Source: Nitrosomonas aestuarii (GTDB taxonomy: Bacteria; Pseudomonadota; Gammaproteobacteria; Burkholderiales; Nitrosomonadaceae). Taken from it: a stretch of 64,000 nt of DNA. A program made the translations under genes and the position numbers. The DNA is taken from NCBI RefSeq assembly GCF_003046585.1, contig NZ_QAAE01000009.1:1-64000 (forward strand). Reading direction: 5' to 3'. The notes beneath the pieces were generated by a model. The model ran no database searches and was not told where the DNA came from. It was given only the letters and a program-made list of their open reading frames with translations. Shown one piece after another: positions 28,384-38,032 of this stretch (within the stretch, counting starts at the first letter, position 1; each line of letters starts with the position of its first letter).

Positions 28384-28871
28384 GCGTATAAATTGAGTCG
28401 GGTTTAAGGAGTATCGTGCAAACAAAGTGCCAGAGTGGCAGGATAGAAATGGCCAGCAGGCTGGTGACATTCTATGGCGCCTGAAGTTTCGGTGTAAACA
28501 ACTGATTCATAATGCGCATCAACACCCTGTGAATTCGGTCCTTTCTCCAGACTGCGTCTTGAAAATACGCGCATGACGAATTTCAATGGCCTGTTTAGCG
28601 CTGATGTCTGCATATTTGTATTTGAATCCGGGTGAATTGTTTTATTATTAATTTTTTTATAAACCATGGCTGGGCTGTTGTCAGCAAATAAAATAAAACA
28701 GCTATTCGCTTTAATGCATCAAAAAATTGTTTCAAAATAGTGCGTTTTGCTACGATGGTTGGTTTTGAACTGCTTCCAAGCTTTGTACACTGAGACAAGC
28801 TGTGATAGGGCCGGTTCAATGGGTTGAGTCGAAGTGCCGTGATCTTTTTCATGTTATTTCAGTAAATAAAA
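28384..28871. other. Divergent non-coding region between exporter and aminotransferase
   Basis: Two overlapping minus-strand frames (28404-28667 and 28595-28852) have no ribosome sites, unlikely composition and no recognisable homology. I see no RNA gene or repeat. The region should carry the exporter promoter on the minus strand. Confidence 0.4.
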
Positions 28872-28898
28872 TTGACTGAATGCTATCGTGTTTATAGT
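28872..28898 (+). promoter_or_regulatory. Candidate sigma-70 promoter for the aminotransferase gene
   Basis: TTGACT at 28872-28877 and TATAGT at 28893-28898 are spaced by 15 bases; TAGTAA at a 17-base spacing is an alternative -10. It sits about 80 bases before the aminotransferase start codon. Inferred from sequence only. Confidence 0.4.
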
Positions 28899-28978
28899 AA
28901 ACTTTCCAATCACTTGTTAAAATTGCGACCTTAACGTTTATAAAAACATTTTACTTAACAATAATACTAGGATTGTCC

Positions 28979-30196
28979 ATGACTATCGAAGATTTTCGTC
29001 CTTCTAAAAAAATAACAACATTTTATCCACCCCAGCGCATGTTAATGGGTCCAGGTCCATCTGATACGCATCATCGTGTTTTATCCGCCATGGCACGCCC
29101 GACGCTCGGCCATCTTGATCCGGTTTTTGTAATTATGATGGAAGAGATCAAAGAACTGCTACGCTATGCATTTTTGACCAAAAACAAAATGACGTTCTCA
29201 GTTTCAGCTCCCGGCTCAGTCGGTATGGAAATGTGTTTTGTCAACATGATTGAACCGGGTGACAAAGTGGTTGTATGCCGTAATGGTGTGTTCGGTCCGC
29301 GTATGGTTGAGAATGTTGAACGTCATGGTGGTGTGGCCGTAGTCGTGGATGACAAATGGGGTGAGCCTGTCGATCCGCAAAAAGTGGAAGACACTCTTAA
29401 ACAACATCCTGATGCCAAAATTCTGGCTTTTGTTCATGCTGAAACTTCGACGGGCGTATTGTCGGATGCCAAAACACTTTGTGAAATTGCGCGTCGTCAC
29501 GATTGTATGACAATTGTAGATACGGTGACATCACTCGCCGGGTCGCCAATCAAGGTGGACGAATGGGGAATTGACGCGATTTATTCCGGCAGCCAGAAAT
29601 GTCTTTCATGTCCGCCTGGATTGTCACCGGTCAGCTTTTCCGAGCGCGTGACTGATTTTGTAAAAAAACGTAAAGTGAAGGTGCACAGCTGGTTTATGGA
29701 TATAAACCTGTTGCTGGGCTATTGGGGATCATCTACACGTACATATCACCATACCGCACCAACCAATGCGCTTTATGCGTTGCATGAATCTCTGGTGATG
29801 CTGTCTGAAGAAGGACTGGAACATTCATGGGCACGGCATAAACGTAATCATGAGGCATTGAAGGCAGGTTTTGAGACGATGGGTATACAATATGTGGTTG
29901 ATGAAAAATATCGGTTGCCACAACTGAACTCGGTTTTTATTCCGGACGGTATTGATGATAAAGTTGTTCGTGCCAGATTGCTCGATGAATACAGTCTGGA
30001 AATTGGCGCCGGACTCGGTGACTTTGCTGGAAAAGTCTGGCGTTTTGGTTTGATGGGTACATCCAGCAGGGTCGAGAATGTACTGACATGTCTGAATGCA
30101 TTAGAGGTTGTATTGTCGGATATGGGTATGAATCTGAAGCGTGGAGCTGCGGAAGCAGCTGCGCATCAGAGCTATGCAGCGAATCCGATGTCTTAA
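28979..30196 (+). CDS. Class V aminotransferase (serine/alanine-glyoxylate type)
   Basis: This PLP enzyme of the alanine/serine-glyoxylate aminotransferase group transfers an amino group to glyoxylate, linking glycolate/photorespiratory or serine-type metabolism. MLMGPGPSDTHHRVL and RPTLGHLDP are the family opening. The PLP Lys lies in YSGSQKCLSCPPG near residue 205. The ATG at 28979 is preferred to the TTG at 28973 because AGGA at 28969-28972 is correctly spaced for it. The total is 405 residues. Autotrophs with a Calvin cycle need glyoxylate disposal, which fits the proposed organism. Substrate preference cannot be read from sequence alone. Confidence 0.92.
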   Translation: MTIEDFRPSKKITTFYPPQRMLMGPGPSDTHHRVLSAMARPTLGHLDPVFVIMMEEIKELLRYAFLTKNKMTFSVSAPGSVGMEMCFVNMIEPGDKVVVCRNGVFGPRMVENVERHGGVAVVVDDKWGEPVDPQKVEDTLKQHPDAKILAFVHAETSTGVLSDAKTLCEIARRHDCMTIVDTVTSLAGSPIKVDEWGIDAIYSGSQKCLSCPPGLSPVSFSERVTDFVKKRKVKVHSWFMDINLLLGYWGSSTRTYHHTAPTNALYALHESLVMLSEEGLEHSWARHKRNHEALKAGFETMGIQYVVDEKYRLPQLNSVFIPDGIDDKVVRARLLDEYSLEIGAGLGDFAGKVWRFGLMGTSSRVENVLTCLNALEVVLSDMGMNLKRGAAEAAAHQSYAANPMS

Positions 30197-30263
30197 GGCT
30201 TCATTTTCTGGAAAGGCGTACTTGTGTTTTTTGAAGTTTGTCTTTGCGTAACATAAAGTCTAG

Positions 30264-30304
30264 GCCGCTTTTCTGCTTTTGATTCTACTAAGCGGAAGAG
30301 CGGC
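30264..30304 (+). repeat. Imperfect hairpin upstream of the polysaccharide genes
   Basis: GCCGCTTTTCTGCTT (30264-30278) pairs with AAGCGGAAGAGCGGC (30290-30304) with a few mismatches. No T tract follows, so it is not a normal terminator. It could be a leader structure for the following genes or a palindromic repeat. Confidence 0.4.
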
Positions 30305-30338
30305 GCTTAAATAACTAACCTGGGATGATCCGTTCATC

Positions 30339-31331
30339 ATGCTTCTGGATTTTCCTCTTTCCATTGTTGCTGCATCACTGTTAGCATTTTTTGTATCCTA
30401 TTTTTCAATTGTATGGCTGATCAAAAGGAAGAACGCATCGGTTCTGGATTATCCTAATTCGAGATCGCTGCATACTGTTCCGGTATCACGTGTTGGCGGT
30501 GTTGGATTGTTATTTGGCGCGCTGTCAGTATGGATTGCTTTTTCGGCAGTGCTTCCTGTCCCAGTGTGGCTGGGCATTATTGCGCTGTCGGTTATATCTT
30601 TTGCCGACGATATCTGGTCAATGCCTGTTGGGTACCGGTTATTTGTGCATACTCTGACTGCACTTGGGTTTTGCATCACTCTACTGCTTGATGCATATGG
30701 ATGGTTACCGGTGATGATCTGTGCACTGGCGGTGATATGGACATCAAACCTGTTTAATTTTATGGATGGATCGGATGGGCTGGCGGGTGGAATGGTGTTA
30801 GTCGGATTTGGTTATTACGGATTGGCGGCCTATCTGTCCGGAAATGTCAATTTTGCCTTGGTCAATTTTTCGCTTGCTGCAGCGTCACTTGGATTTTTGT
30901 TTCATAATTTTTATCCGGCGCGAATTTTTCTAGGTGATGTCGGCGCTGTTCCGCTAGGTTATTTCGCGGCCGTGATGGGGTTGCTGGGATGGATAAACGA
31001 TTTGTGGTCGCTATGGCTGCCGTTATTAATTTTTTCACCCTTCATTGCCGATGCGACAGCTACACTTATTAAACGGAGTTTCCGCGGTGAGAAAATCTGG
31101 ATGGCGCATCGCGAACATTATTATCAACGGATGGTGCAAAGTGGTTTCGGGCATCGTAACACGGCGTTGCTGGGCTATGGTCTCATGCTCATTGTAGGGG
31201 CATGTGCTCTATGGGTGAATAATCAGGATATGAATATTCAGTTTATGGCTGCAGCCATTTGGGGATTTATTTATCTGGGGTTAATGTTGATGGCAGATTT
31301 GGGTAAGAAGCCTTACTCGGGTGATATATAA
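30339..31331 (+). CDS. Glycosyl-1-phosphate transferase, WecA/WbpL type
   Basis: This polytopic enzyme (about 10 helices, 330 residues) of the MraY/WecA family would load a sugar phosphate onto undecaprenyl phosphate to start O-antigen or capsule repeat units. Diagnostic cytoplasmic motifs are present: SRSLHTVPVSRVGG (about 41-54), the Mg-binding SFADDIWSMP (about 87-96), NFMDGSDGLAG (about 136-146) and FLGDVGAVPLGY (about 202). An MAHREHYYQR loop near 262 fits the WbpL group. It ends one base before the start of the WbpM-like gene. The WbpL-WbpM pairing indicates a UDP-N-acetyl-6-deoxyhexose initiating sugar such as FucNAc or QuiNAc. Confidence 0.93.
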   Translation: MLLDFPLSIVAASLLAFFVSYFSIVWLIKRKNASVLDYPNSRSLHTVPVSRVGGVGLLFGALSVWIAFSAVLPVPVWLGIIALSVISFADDIWSMPVGYRLFVHTLTALGFCITLLLDAYGWLPVMICALAVIWTSNLFNFMDGSDGLAGGMVLVGFGYYGLAAYLSGNVNFALVNFSLAAASLGFLFHNFYPARIFLGDVGAVPLGYFAAVMGLLGWINDLWSLWLPLLIFSPFIADATATLIKRSFRGEKIWMAHREHYYQRMVQSGFGHRNTALLGYGLMLIVGACALWVNNQDMNIQFMAAAIWGFIYLGLMLMADLGKKPYSGDI

Positions 31332-31332
31332 G

Positions 31333-33201
31333 ATGTTTGGAAACAAGTACGGAATACGTTCAGTTATTGCATTTTCCCATGATCTGGTTGCTGTGGTTTT
31401 ATCCTGGTTACTTGCCTTCCTGTTTTATGCAGATTTCAATATCTCCGTTACGCCCTTTGTTCTACTGTTGGATTCAATGCCTTGGATTCTGCCGACACAG
31501 GCAGTTATTTTTTTATGGCTAGGGTTGTACAGGGGATTGTGGCGTTATGCCAGCCTCCCTGATCTGAAACGTATCACGGTAGCAGTATTGCTTAGCGGGG
31601 TCTTAAGTACAATCGTTTTTTGGAATCTGGGGTTGCTGGGCGTCATACCGTATTCGATTAACGTGCTTGCGCCGATTTTATTGTTGCTGATCATGGGGGG
31701 GAGTCGCCTGGTTTATCGTGCATGGAAAGAGCGGCGACTTTATAGTCTCGAAAATTATGAAGGTAAACTGGTGCTGATACTGGGTGCAGGAAGCACAGCG
31801 GTTAATCTTGTTAAAGACCTGGCAAGCAGCCGAGATTGGCATGTGGTTGGCATGTTGGATGATGATCCAAGAAAGCTGGGTACACGTTTGCGTGGTGTGC
31901 GCGTGTTGGGCGTAATTGATGACTTACCGCACTGGGTGCATAAATTGAATGTGGGTCATGTCATTATTGCCATGCCATCGCTTTCGCATCGCGTGCACAG
32001 ACATGTATTGGAAATGTGCTCAGAAATGGGAATCAAAGCCATGATTGTGCCTTCCTACCAGGATCTCATTAGTGGTAAAACGACCGTGTCACAAATTCGA
32101 GAAATCCAGCTGGATGACCTTTTGGGTAGAGCGCCAGTTGTCCTGGATGACGAAGGACTGCATGGTTTTCTAACTGGAAAAACGATACTTGTAACAGGCG
32201 CGGGAGGTTCAATCGGTGCTGAATTATGCCGTCAGATTATCGCATTTGAACCGGTGCATCTTGTTTTGTTCGAACTCAATGAATATGCGCTCTATTGTGT
32301 GCAGGAGGAGTTTCAGGAGGAATTTCCCGATACGTCCATGTCCTTTGTAATTGGAGACATCAAAGATAGCGCACGACTTGAACAGCTGTTTATACAGTTT
32401 TCCCCGTCCGTTGTCTTTCATGCCGCAGCTTATAAACATGTGCCGCTGATGGAAAATGAAAATGCCTGGCAGGCGGTTCTCAATAATGTCATGGGTACTT
32501 ACGTTCTTGCCAGTACAGCTATTCGTCACAAAGTAGAGAAGTTTGTGCTGGTTTCAACCGATAAGGCAGTTAATCCCGTTAACATTATGGGTGCGAGCAA
32601 ACGTCTGGCGGAAATGGTATGTCAGGCAATGCAGCAATCGATAAAAAATCATGAACAGATTACCTGTTTCGTAATGGTGCGCTTTGGCAATGTATTAGGC
32701 AGTGCGGGCAGTGTTATTCCAAAATTCCGCAAACAAATTGCCAGTGGGGGGCCAATCACAGTTACGCATCCTGAAATGACCCGATATTTTATGTCGATTC
32801 CAGAGGCCGCACAATTGGTTTTGCAGGCGGGCCTGATGGGTGGTTCGAAAGGTGGTGGAGAGATATTCGTGATGGATATGGGCGATCCCGTCAAAATTAC
32901 GGAGCTCGCCAGTGATTTGATTCGTTTATCCGGATTGGGAGAAGATGATATGCGTATCATTTACACCGGATTGCGTCCCGGGGAAAAATTGCACGAAGAA
33001 TTGTTATCTGCAAATGAAAACACAGTACCAACGCCGCATACGAAATTAAGTATTGCGCAGGCGCCCGAAGTCAATGCACAGTGGCTGGTTGCATTCGTAA
33101 CGCGTTTTGAAAATATTAAAACACTCGGCGATGAAGAGGCGCGCAAAGAACTGGCGCGGTGGGTGCCTGAGTATTCACCGAACGGTGAGAGTGTGCATTG
33201 A
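31333..33201 (+). CDS. UDP-GlcNAc 4,6-dehydratase, WbpM/CapD family
   Basis: This two-part inner-membrane protein has four N-terminal helices (to about residue 125), a first Rossmann-like domain (LILGAGSTAV near 150), and a C-terminal short-chain dehydrogenase domain with GAGGSIGAELCRQ near 292. The catalytic segment STDKAVNPVNIMGASK carries the Met-x3-Lys that replaces Tyr-x3-Lys in this family. It would form UDP-4-keto-6-deoxy-GlcNAc for surface polysaccharide. The ATG at 31333 immediately follows the stop of the transferase gene; a GTG at 31321 overlaps it. The total is about 622 residues. Confidence 0.95.
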   Translation: MFGNKYGIRSVIAFSHDLVAVVLSWLLAFLFYADFNISVTPFVLLLDSMPWILPTQAVIFLWLGLYRGLWRYASLPDLKRITVAVLLSGVLSTIVFWNLGLLGVIPYSINVLAPILLLLIMGGSRLVYRAWKERRLYSLENYEGKLVLILGAGSTAVNLVKDLASSRDWHVVGMLDDDPRKLGTRLRGVRVLGVIDDLPHWVHKLNVGHVIIAMPSLSHRVHRHVLEMCSEMGIKAMIVPSYQDLISGKTTVSQIREIQLDDLLGRAPVVLDDEGLHGFLTGKTILVTGAGGSIGAELCRQIIAFEPVHLVLFELNEYALYCVQEEFQEEFPDTSMSFVIGDIKDSARLEQLFIQFSPSVVFHAAAYKHVPLMENENAWQAVLNNVMGTYVLASTAIRHKVEKFVLVSTDKAVNPVNIMGASKRLAEMVCQAMQQSIKNHEQITCFVMVRFGNVLGSAGSVIPKFRKQIASGGPITVTHPEMTRYFMSIPEAAQLVLQAGLMGGSKGGGEIFVMDMGDPVKITELASDLIRLSGLGEDDMRIIYTGLRPGEKLHEELLSANENTVPTPHTKLSIAQAPEVNAQWLVAFVTRFENIKTLGDEEARKELARWVPEYSPNGESVH

Positions 33202-33210
33202 TTTATTTTT

Positions 33211-34869
33211 CTAGATTTTTTCAGCTATGACGCCATTTTCCAGCAGGAAAATACGATCGATATGATCTATAGTTCTGGGCATTGCATGCATCAAAATGAT
33301 TGTAGTACGATTTTGCGTAAGTTTGGCGAGTATCTCATTCAATGACGTTTGGTCAGATTGCAGCCATAAGTCGTCAATAATCAAAATGGATGGCTTTTTA
33401 AGCATTGCACGCGCGATTGCAATGTGTTGCCATTGTTGAAGGGTCAGGTTCGTGCCTTTTTCATCAACCCGGGTTTGGAACCCGTCCGGCATTTCACGTA
33501 TAAAAGTCGAAGCCCGGGCGCTGTAGGCGGCGGCTGTGATGCTTGCTTCATCGGCACATTCGGTTGAGCCATAAGCAATGTTGCCCGCGATTCTGTCATT
33601 CAGAATAAGCGATTCACTTGAAATCAGGGCAAATTGAGCGAGTAAATCAGCATGCTTGATTTCAGTAAATGGGTTGTCGTCCAGTAGCATTTTGCCTGTT
33701 GTTGGTTGATAAAAACCAAGCATCAAGTCGACGATTTGTGATCGTAGATGTTTTGTTTTGCAAATTATGGCAACAGTTTCACCGGACCTGATTTCCAGAT
33801 TAACCCTCTGCAACATCGGCTTCTCCAGTTTCTGGTCGAAAAAACTGATATGATCAAAAGTCAGTTTGCCTTGTGATTTGGGTAATGTCTTGTCGCTATC
33901 ATCAGAAACAGTGTGCTGATCAAGTAGCGAGAATACCTGTTCCAGATATTTTTGCGCAACCTGTAATGCACGGGGAATACTTGCCAGCCGCCTGATGGGC
34001 GTAATCAATAACAGCAATGCCGTAATAAAAGCGCCTGTTTGTTCCAGTGTAAATGCGCCTTTCAAAATCTGCTGAGTGATTAAATAGGTGATCGCCACGA
34101 CAATGAGCATCATGACAAGCTGGCACAACGTGGCAACGAAGGCTATGTAGTTGATTTGTTGCATGTCATTATTCTGTATTGACTGCGCGTCGTTTTTCAG
34201 ACGCTGACATTCTTGTTGCTGACCTCCATATAATCTGATCAGCCGATAGTTTTCAATGGATCTCTGCAAGTGGCTGGTAAGTTTGTTGACAGCCGGTGCG
34301 TGAGTATGTGATTTTACATCTTTTTGATTCTGAACGATTTGCAGCATGATGACGGCAAACGGAATCAAAAGCAGTACTAGTAATGCAAAATTCTGGTCTA
34401 GCCATGCCAGGCATAATACCAGGCTGATGACAATAAGCGTATTTCGGACAAGTATGGTAATGATCTGCACCGTCGAGCGGGAAGTTTGTTTGATGCTGAT
34501 CAACACAGTATCAATTGCGTGATGTTTATTCAGATTTTGATAATATTGGTGTGGTAAGTTAAGCAGTTTGTCAAACAGAGCGCAGTTAAGTTGCATGCAG
34601 AGACGATTGCCTGCTTTTCGCATTAGATAATGACCGCCATAATCGGCGAGGCTGCAAGTAATCAATAACATCATCATTGTTAACATGCCTGTTTGTATGG
34701 CTGCGGCATTTTTTTCTACAAAAGAAGCAAGGAGTATCTGTTGGATCAGAATGGGAAGTATTGACAGGGTGACCGCTATGATCAAAAAAAATAGAAATGC
34801 CCAGAGGATGACTGTCCAGCAGGAAGTCATTTCTTCTATAAGACGTTTATAGTAGTGTCTGTGAATCAT
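33211..34869 (-). CDS. MsbA-like ABC protein with degenerate ATPase motifs
   Basis: The overall layout is that of a half-size type IV ABC exporter: six helices in about 1-305, then a nucleotide-binding domain. The ATP-binding motifs are lost. Where Walker A should be, residues 370-377 read CKTKHLRS with no glycines and Arg instead of Lys. The Q-loop Gln is Ser. The LSGGQ signature reads LTLQQ (475-479). Walker B keeps Asp499, but the catalytic Glu is Asp500. The switch His528 remains. The frame is intact over 552 residues, so this is not a simple pseudogene. It lies convergent to the WbpM-like gene and divergent from rmlA, inside the polysaccharide locus. A non-hydrolysing partner or structural role is inferred. 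Confidence 0.88.
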   Translation of the reverse strand: MIHRHYYKRLIEEMTSCWTVILWAFLFFLIIAVTLSILPILIQQILLASFVEKNAAAIQTGMLTMMMLLITCSLADYGGHYLMRKAGNRLCMQLNCALFDKLLNLPHQYYQNLNKHHAIDTVLISIKQTSRSTVQIITILVRNTLIVISLVLCLAWLDQNFALLVLLLIPFAVIMLQIVQNQKDVKSHTHAPAVNKLTSHLQRSIENYRLIRLYGGQQQECQRLKNDAQSIQNNDMQQINYIAFVATLCQLVMMLIVVAITYLITQQILKGAFTLEQTGAFITALLLLITPIRRLASIPRALQVAQKYLEQVFSLLDQHTVSDDSDKTLPKSQGKLTFDHISFFDQKLEKPMLQRVNLEIRSGETVAIICKTKHLRSQIVDLMLGFYQPTTGKMLLDDNPFTEIKHADLLAQFALISSESLILNDRIAGNIAYGSTECADEASITAAAYSARASTFIREMPDGFQTRVDEKGTNLTLQQWQHIAIARAMLKKPSILIIDDLWLQSDQTSLNEILAKLTQNRTTIILMHAMPRTIDHIDRIFLLENGVIAEKI

Positions 34870-35118
34870 GAATATAAAAGCTGTATTAGCGATAGATATT
34901 TAGAATGTGAAGAGTGAATTTATTCGGTCGGCGCGTCTTTTAGCCATTATTCTAAGCCAGAAGTGCCTTTTGGGGTTTATGTAATTATGCAGGCATATAG
35001 TACAATGGTGTTTTTTTGTTTTAACAGTTTTTTATAGAGAATTTCTACTACAGATTCGGAATTGAATGCAAATGCTGCAATTGTTTTGCTTCGAAGCTAG
35101 AGCCAGAGAATATCGACA

Positions 35119-36048
35119 GTGATTACATCGACAATACAGTCCAAGCAAGATAATACGCTTCCTCAAGTGCGTCATAAAAAGGGTATTGTCCTGGCTGGCG
35201 GTTCTGGAACTCGTCTTTATCCTGTAACACAGGCAATATCTAAACAGCTGCTGCCGGTTTTTGATAAACCGATGGTGTATTATCCGCTCACTACATTGAT
35301 GCTGGCAGGTATTCGTGACCTGCTGATTATATCGACACCTCAGGATATATCACATTATGAACTGTTGCTGGGCGATGGACATCAATGGGGTATTAATATT
35401 ACTTATGCTGTCCAGCCGTCACCGGAAGGGCTGGCGCAGGCTTTCCTCATCGGTGAATCCTTTATCGGCAGTGACCATTCCGCGCTTGTGCTCGGTGATA
35501 ATATTTTCTACGGCCATGATTTACATCATTTGTTATTAAGCGCTGTGGAACGCCCCTCAGGTGCGAGTATTTTCGCCTATCATGTGCACGATCCGCAGCG
35601 TTACGGTGTTGTTGAATTTGATACGAATGGACGGGCCATCAATCTGGAAGAAAAGCCGCAACAGCCCAAATCTAACTATGCGGTAACCGGTTTATATTTT
35701 TATGATCAGCATGTTGTTGATTATGCGAAAAGCATTCGACCTTCACACCGCAATGAACTTGAAATTACCGACCTTAATCGAATTTACATGCGGCAGTCGG
35801 CACTGCATGTTGAAATAATGGGTCGCGGTTATGCCTGGCTCGATACCGGTACGCATGAATCACTATTGGAAGCGAGTCATTTTGTGGCGACCATTGAACA
35901 TCGGCAGGGACTCAAAATTGCCTGTCCGGAAGAAATTGCTTTTAAGCAGGGCTGGATTGATGCGGCGAAGCTTGAAGCACTAGCAATGCCCCTTGCCAAG
36001 AATGGGTATGGTCAATATTTGTTACAGGTACTGAAACGCGAGTATTGA
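35119..36048 (+). CDS. rmlA: Glucose-1-phosphate thymidylyltransferase
   Basis: RmlA joins dTTP and glucose 1-phosphate to make dTDP-glucose, the first step of dTDP-L-rhamnose synthesis. The signature is [13 protein letters not shown] near residue 25, followed by [28 protein letters not shown] near 130 and [20 protein letters not shown] complete the active site. The GTG start gives an N-terminal extension of about 18 residues relative to most RmlA; a GTG just before [11 protein letters not shown] would be a shorter alternative. It is followed by rmlC after 32 bases. rmlB and rmlD are not in the window. Confidence 0.96.
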   Translation: MITSTIQSKQDNTLPQVRHKKGIVLAGGSGTRLYPVTQAISKQLLPVFDKPMVYYPLTTLMLAGIRDLLIISTPQDISHYELLLGDGHQWGINITYAVQPSPEGLAQAFLIGESFIGSDHSALVLGDNIFYGHDLHHLLLSAVERPSGASIFAYHVHDPQRYGVVEFDTNGRAINLEEKPQQPKSNYAVTGLYFYDQHVVDYAKSIRPSHRNELEITDLNRIYMRQSALHVEIMGRGYAWLDTGTHESLLEASHFVATIEHRQGLKIACPEEIAFKQGWIDAAKLEALAMPLAKNGYGQYLLQVLKREY

Positions 36049-36080
36049 GAAAAATTCCTATTGATTGATTTTTTTTAACT

Positions 36081-36629
36081 ATGAAAGCAACACAACTGGC
36101 AATCCCTGAAGTTATTTTATTAGAGCCGAAAGTTTTTGGTGATGAACGCGGATTTTTTTTTGAAAGTTTTAATCAGCGTCAGTTCGATCAGGCAATTGGC
36201 AAGCATGTCACGTTTGTGCAAGGAAATCATTCCCGTTCTGTCAAGCATGTTTTACGTGGGTTGCATTACCAGATCAAGCAACCGCAAGGTAAGCTGGTAC
36301 GCGTTGTTGCCGGCGAAGTTTATGATGTGGCTGTAGATATTCGCCGATCATCTCCGACTTTTGGTCAATGGGTGGGTGAAATTCTGAATGCCGAAAACAA
36401 TAAACAGCTCTGGGTGCCTGCCGGATTTGCGCATGGTTTTGTTGTACTTTCGGAATATGCCGAATTCCTGTACCAGACAACCGAGTACTGGGCACCTGAA
36501 CATGAACGATGCATTATCTGGAATGATCCAGCGCTGGCCATTGACTGGCCCATTGATTGCCAGCCCGTTCTTTCGAACAAGGATGCGCAGGGAAAACCCT
36601 TCGAATTGGCAGATGTTTATATGAATTAA
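36081..36629 (+). CDS. rmlC: dTDP-4-dehydrorhamnose 3,5-epimerase
   Basis: RmlC epimerises C3 and C5 of dTDP-4-keto-6-deoxyglucose, the third step to dTDP-rhamnose. The cupin fold shows EPKVFGDERGFFFESF at the start, the catalytic His in VLRGLHYQIKQPQGKLVR and GFAHGFVVLSEYAEFLYQ later. At 182 residues the length is normal. It is coupled to rmlA and lies 31 bases before radA. Confidence 0.97.
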   Translation: MKATQLAIPEVILLEPKVFGDERGFFFESFNQRQFDQAIGKHVTFVQGNHSRSVKHVLRGLHYQIKQPQGKLVRVVAGEVYDVAVDIRRSSPTFGQWVGEILNAENNKQLWVPAGFAHGFVVLSEYAEFLYQTTEYWAPEHERCIIWNDPALAIDWPIDCQPVLSNKDAQGKPFELADVYMN

Positions 36630-36660
36630 TATCTTGTTAAGGCTCTGAGATGATAGTCTG

Positions 36661-38013
36661 ATGATGAAACAGAAATCGGTTTATGTGTGCACAGAATGTG
36701 GTGGGCAGACGTTGAAATGGCAAGGTCAGTGTCCGCATTGCCAGTCCTGGAATACACTGATTGAAACGGTGACAGAAAAGCAGATGTCACGTTTCAGCCC
36801 GGTATCGGAAACAGGCAAGGTGCAGAATCTGAGTGACATCGAGGCATTTGAAGAACCGCGCTATGCTACTGGTATTTCCGAAATGGACCGAGTGCTGGGA
36901 GGCGGTTTGGTTCGTGGGGGCGTTGTGCTTTTGGGCGGAGATCCTGGGATTGGCAAGTCTACTTTGTTGTTGCAGGCTTTGTCCCATATGTCGGGATATC
37001 AACAGGTTCTGTATATCAGTGGAGAGGAATCAGCACAACAGGTGGCATTACGTGCTAAACGTCTGACGTTGAATGTTCAGGCGGTGCCGCTTTTTGCAGA
37101 AATCCAGCTGGAAAAAATTCAAGCGGCGCTGAACGAACATAAACCACGTGTTGCGGTCATTGATTCCATTCAGACTATTTATTCGGAAGCGTTGCAGTCT
37201 GCGCCGGGTTCCGTGGCTCAGGTACGTGAATGTGCTGCACAATTGACGAGACTGGCCAAAGCCAGCGGCACTGCTATTATTCTGGTTGGTCATGTTACCA
37301 AAGAAGGTGCATTAGCGGGGCCACGCGTGCTGGAACACATGGTTGATACCGTTTTGTATTTTGAAGGCGATATGCATTCCAGTTTTCGATTGGTCCGCGC
37401 TTTCAAAAACCGGTTTGGTGCAGTCAATGAACTGGGCGTTTTTGCCATGGGTGAGAAAGGCTTGCGCGAAGTCAGAAATCCATCGGCATTGTTTTTGTCG
37501 CATCATGACGGGCAAGTGGCGGGTTCCTGTGTCATGGTGACTCAGGAAGGCACGCGCCCACTACTGGTAGAAATTCAGGCGCTGGTCGACGAAGCACGCT
37601 CTCCGCATCCCAGGCGATTGTGTGTCGGCCTGGAACAGAACCGGTTGGCCATGTTGCTGGCCGTTTTGCATCGCCATGCCGGTGTCCCCTGTTTTGACCA
37701 GGATGTTTTTGTCAATGCGGTAGGGGGTGTGAAAATCACAGAACCCGGCGCGGATCTCGCAATTCTGCTGGCGATCGTTTCATCTTTAAAGAATAGACCG
37801 CTGATAGAAAAAATGGTGGTGATCGGTGAAATTGGCCTGGCCGGTGAAGTGCGTCCTGTGCAGCGCGGACAGGAGCGTTTGAAGGAAGCAGCCAAGCTGG
37901 GTTTTACACGCGCGATTATTCCGCTGGCCAATAAACCCAAGCAGGCTATTTCCGGTATTGAAATTACCGCTGTCGGCAGAATCAGCGAGGCAGTTGCGCA
38001 TATGTATGGGTGA
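36661..38013 (+). CDS. radA: DNA repair protein RadA
   Basis: RadA (Sms) is a RecA-like helicase that promotes branch migration in recombination. Its C4 zinc finger uses CTECG and CPHC near residues 10-27. Walker A is GGDPGIGKSTLL near 98, the RadA-specific KNRFG motif lies near 256, and a C-terminal Lon-like domain covers about 290-450. The first of two tandem ATG codons is given as the start. Location next to rml genes is probably incidental. Confidence 0.97.
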   Translation: MMKQKSVYVCTECGGQTLKWQGQCPHCQSWNTLIETVTEKQMSRFSPVSETGKVQNLSDIEAFEEPRYATGISEMDRVLGGGLVRGGVVLLGGDPGIGKSTLLLQALSHMSGYQQVLYISGEESAQQVALRAKRLTLNVQAVPLFAEIQLEKIQAALNEHKPRVAVIDSIQTIYSEALQSAPGSVAQVRECAAQLTRLAKASGTAIILVGHVTKEGALAGPRVLEHMVDTVLYFEGDMHSSFRLVRAFKNRFGAVNELGVFAMGEKGLREVRNPSALFLSHHDGQVAGSCVMVTQEGTRPLLVEIQALVDEARSPHPRRLCVGLEQNRLAMLLAVLHRHAGVPCFDQDVFVNAVGGVKITEPGADLAILLAIVSSLKNRPLIEKMVVIGEIGLAGEVRPVQRGQERLKEAAKLGFTRAIIPLANKPKQAISGIEITAVGRISEAVAHMYG

Positions 38014-38032
38014 TCATAAATGTGTAGCAGCA

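Noticed and set aside
28404-28852. Two overlapping minus-strand frames upstream of the MacA-like gene
   Set aside because: No ribosome sites, mutually overlapping and unlikely composition.
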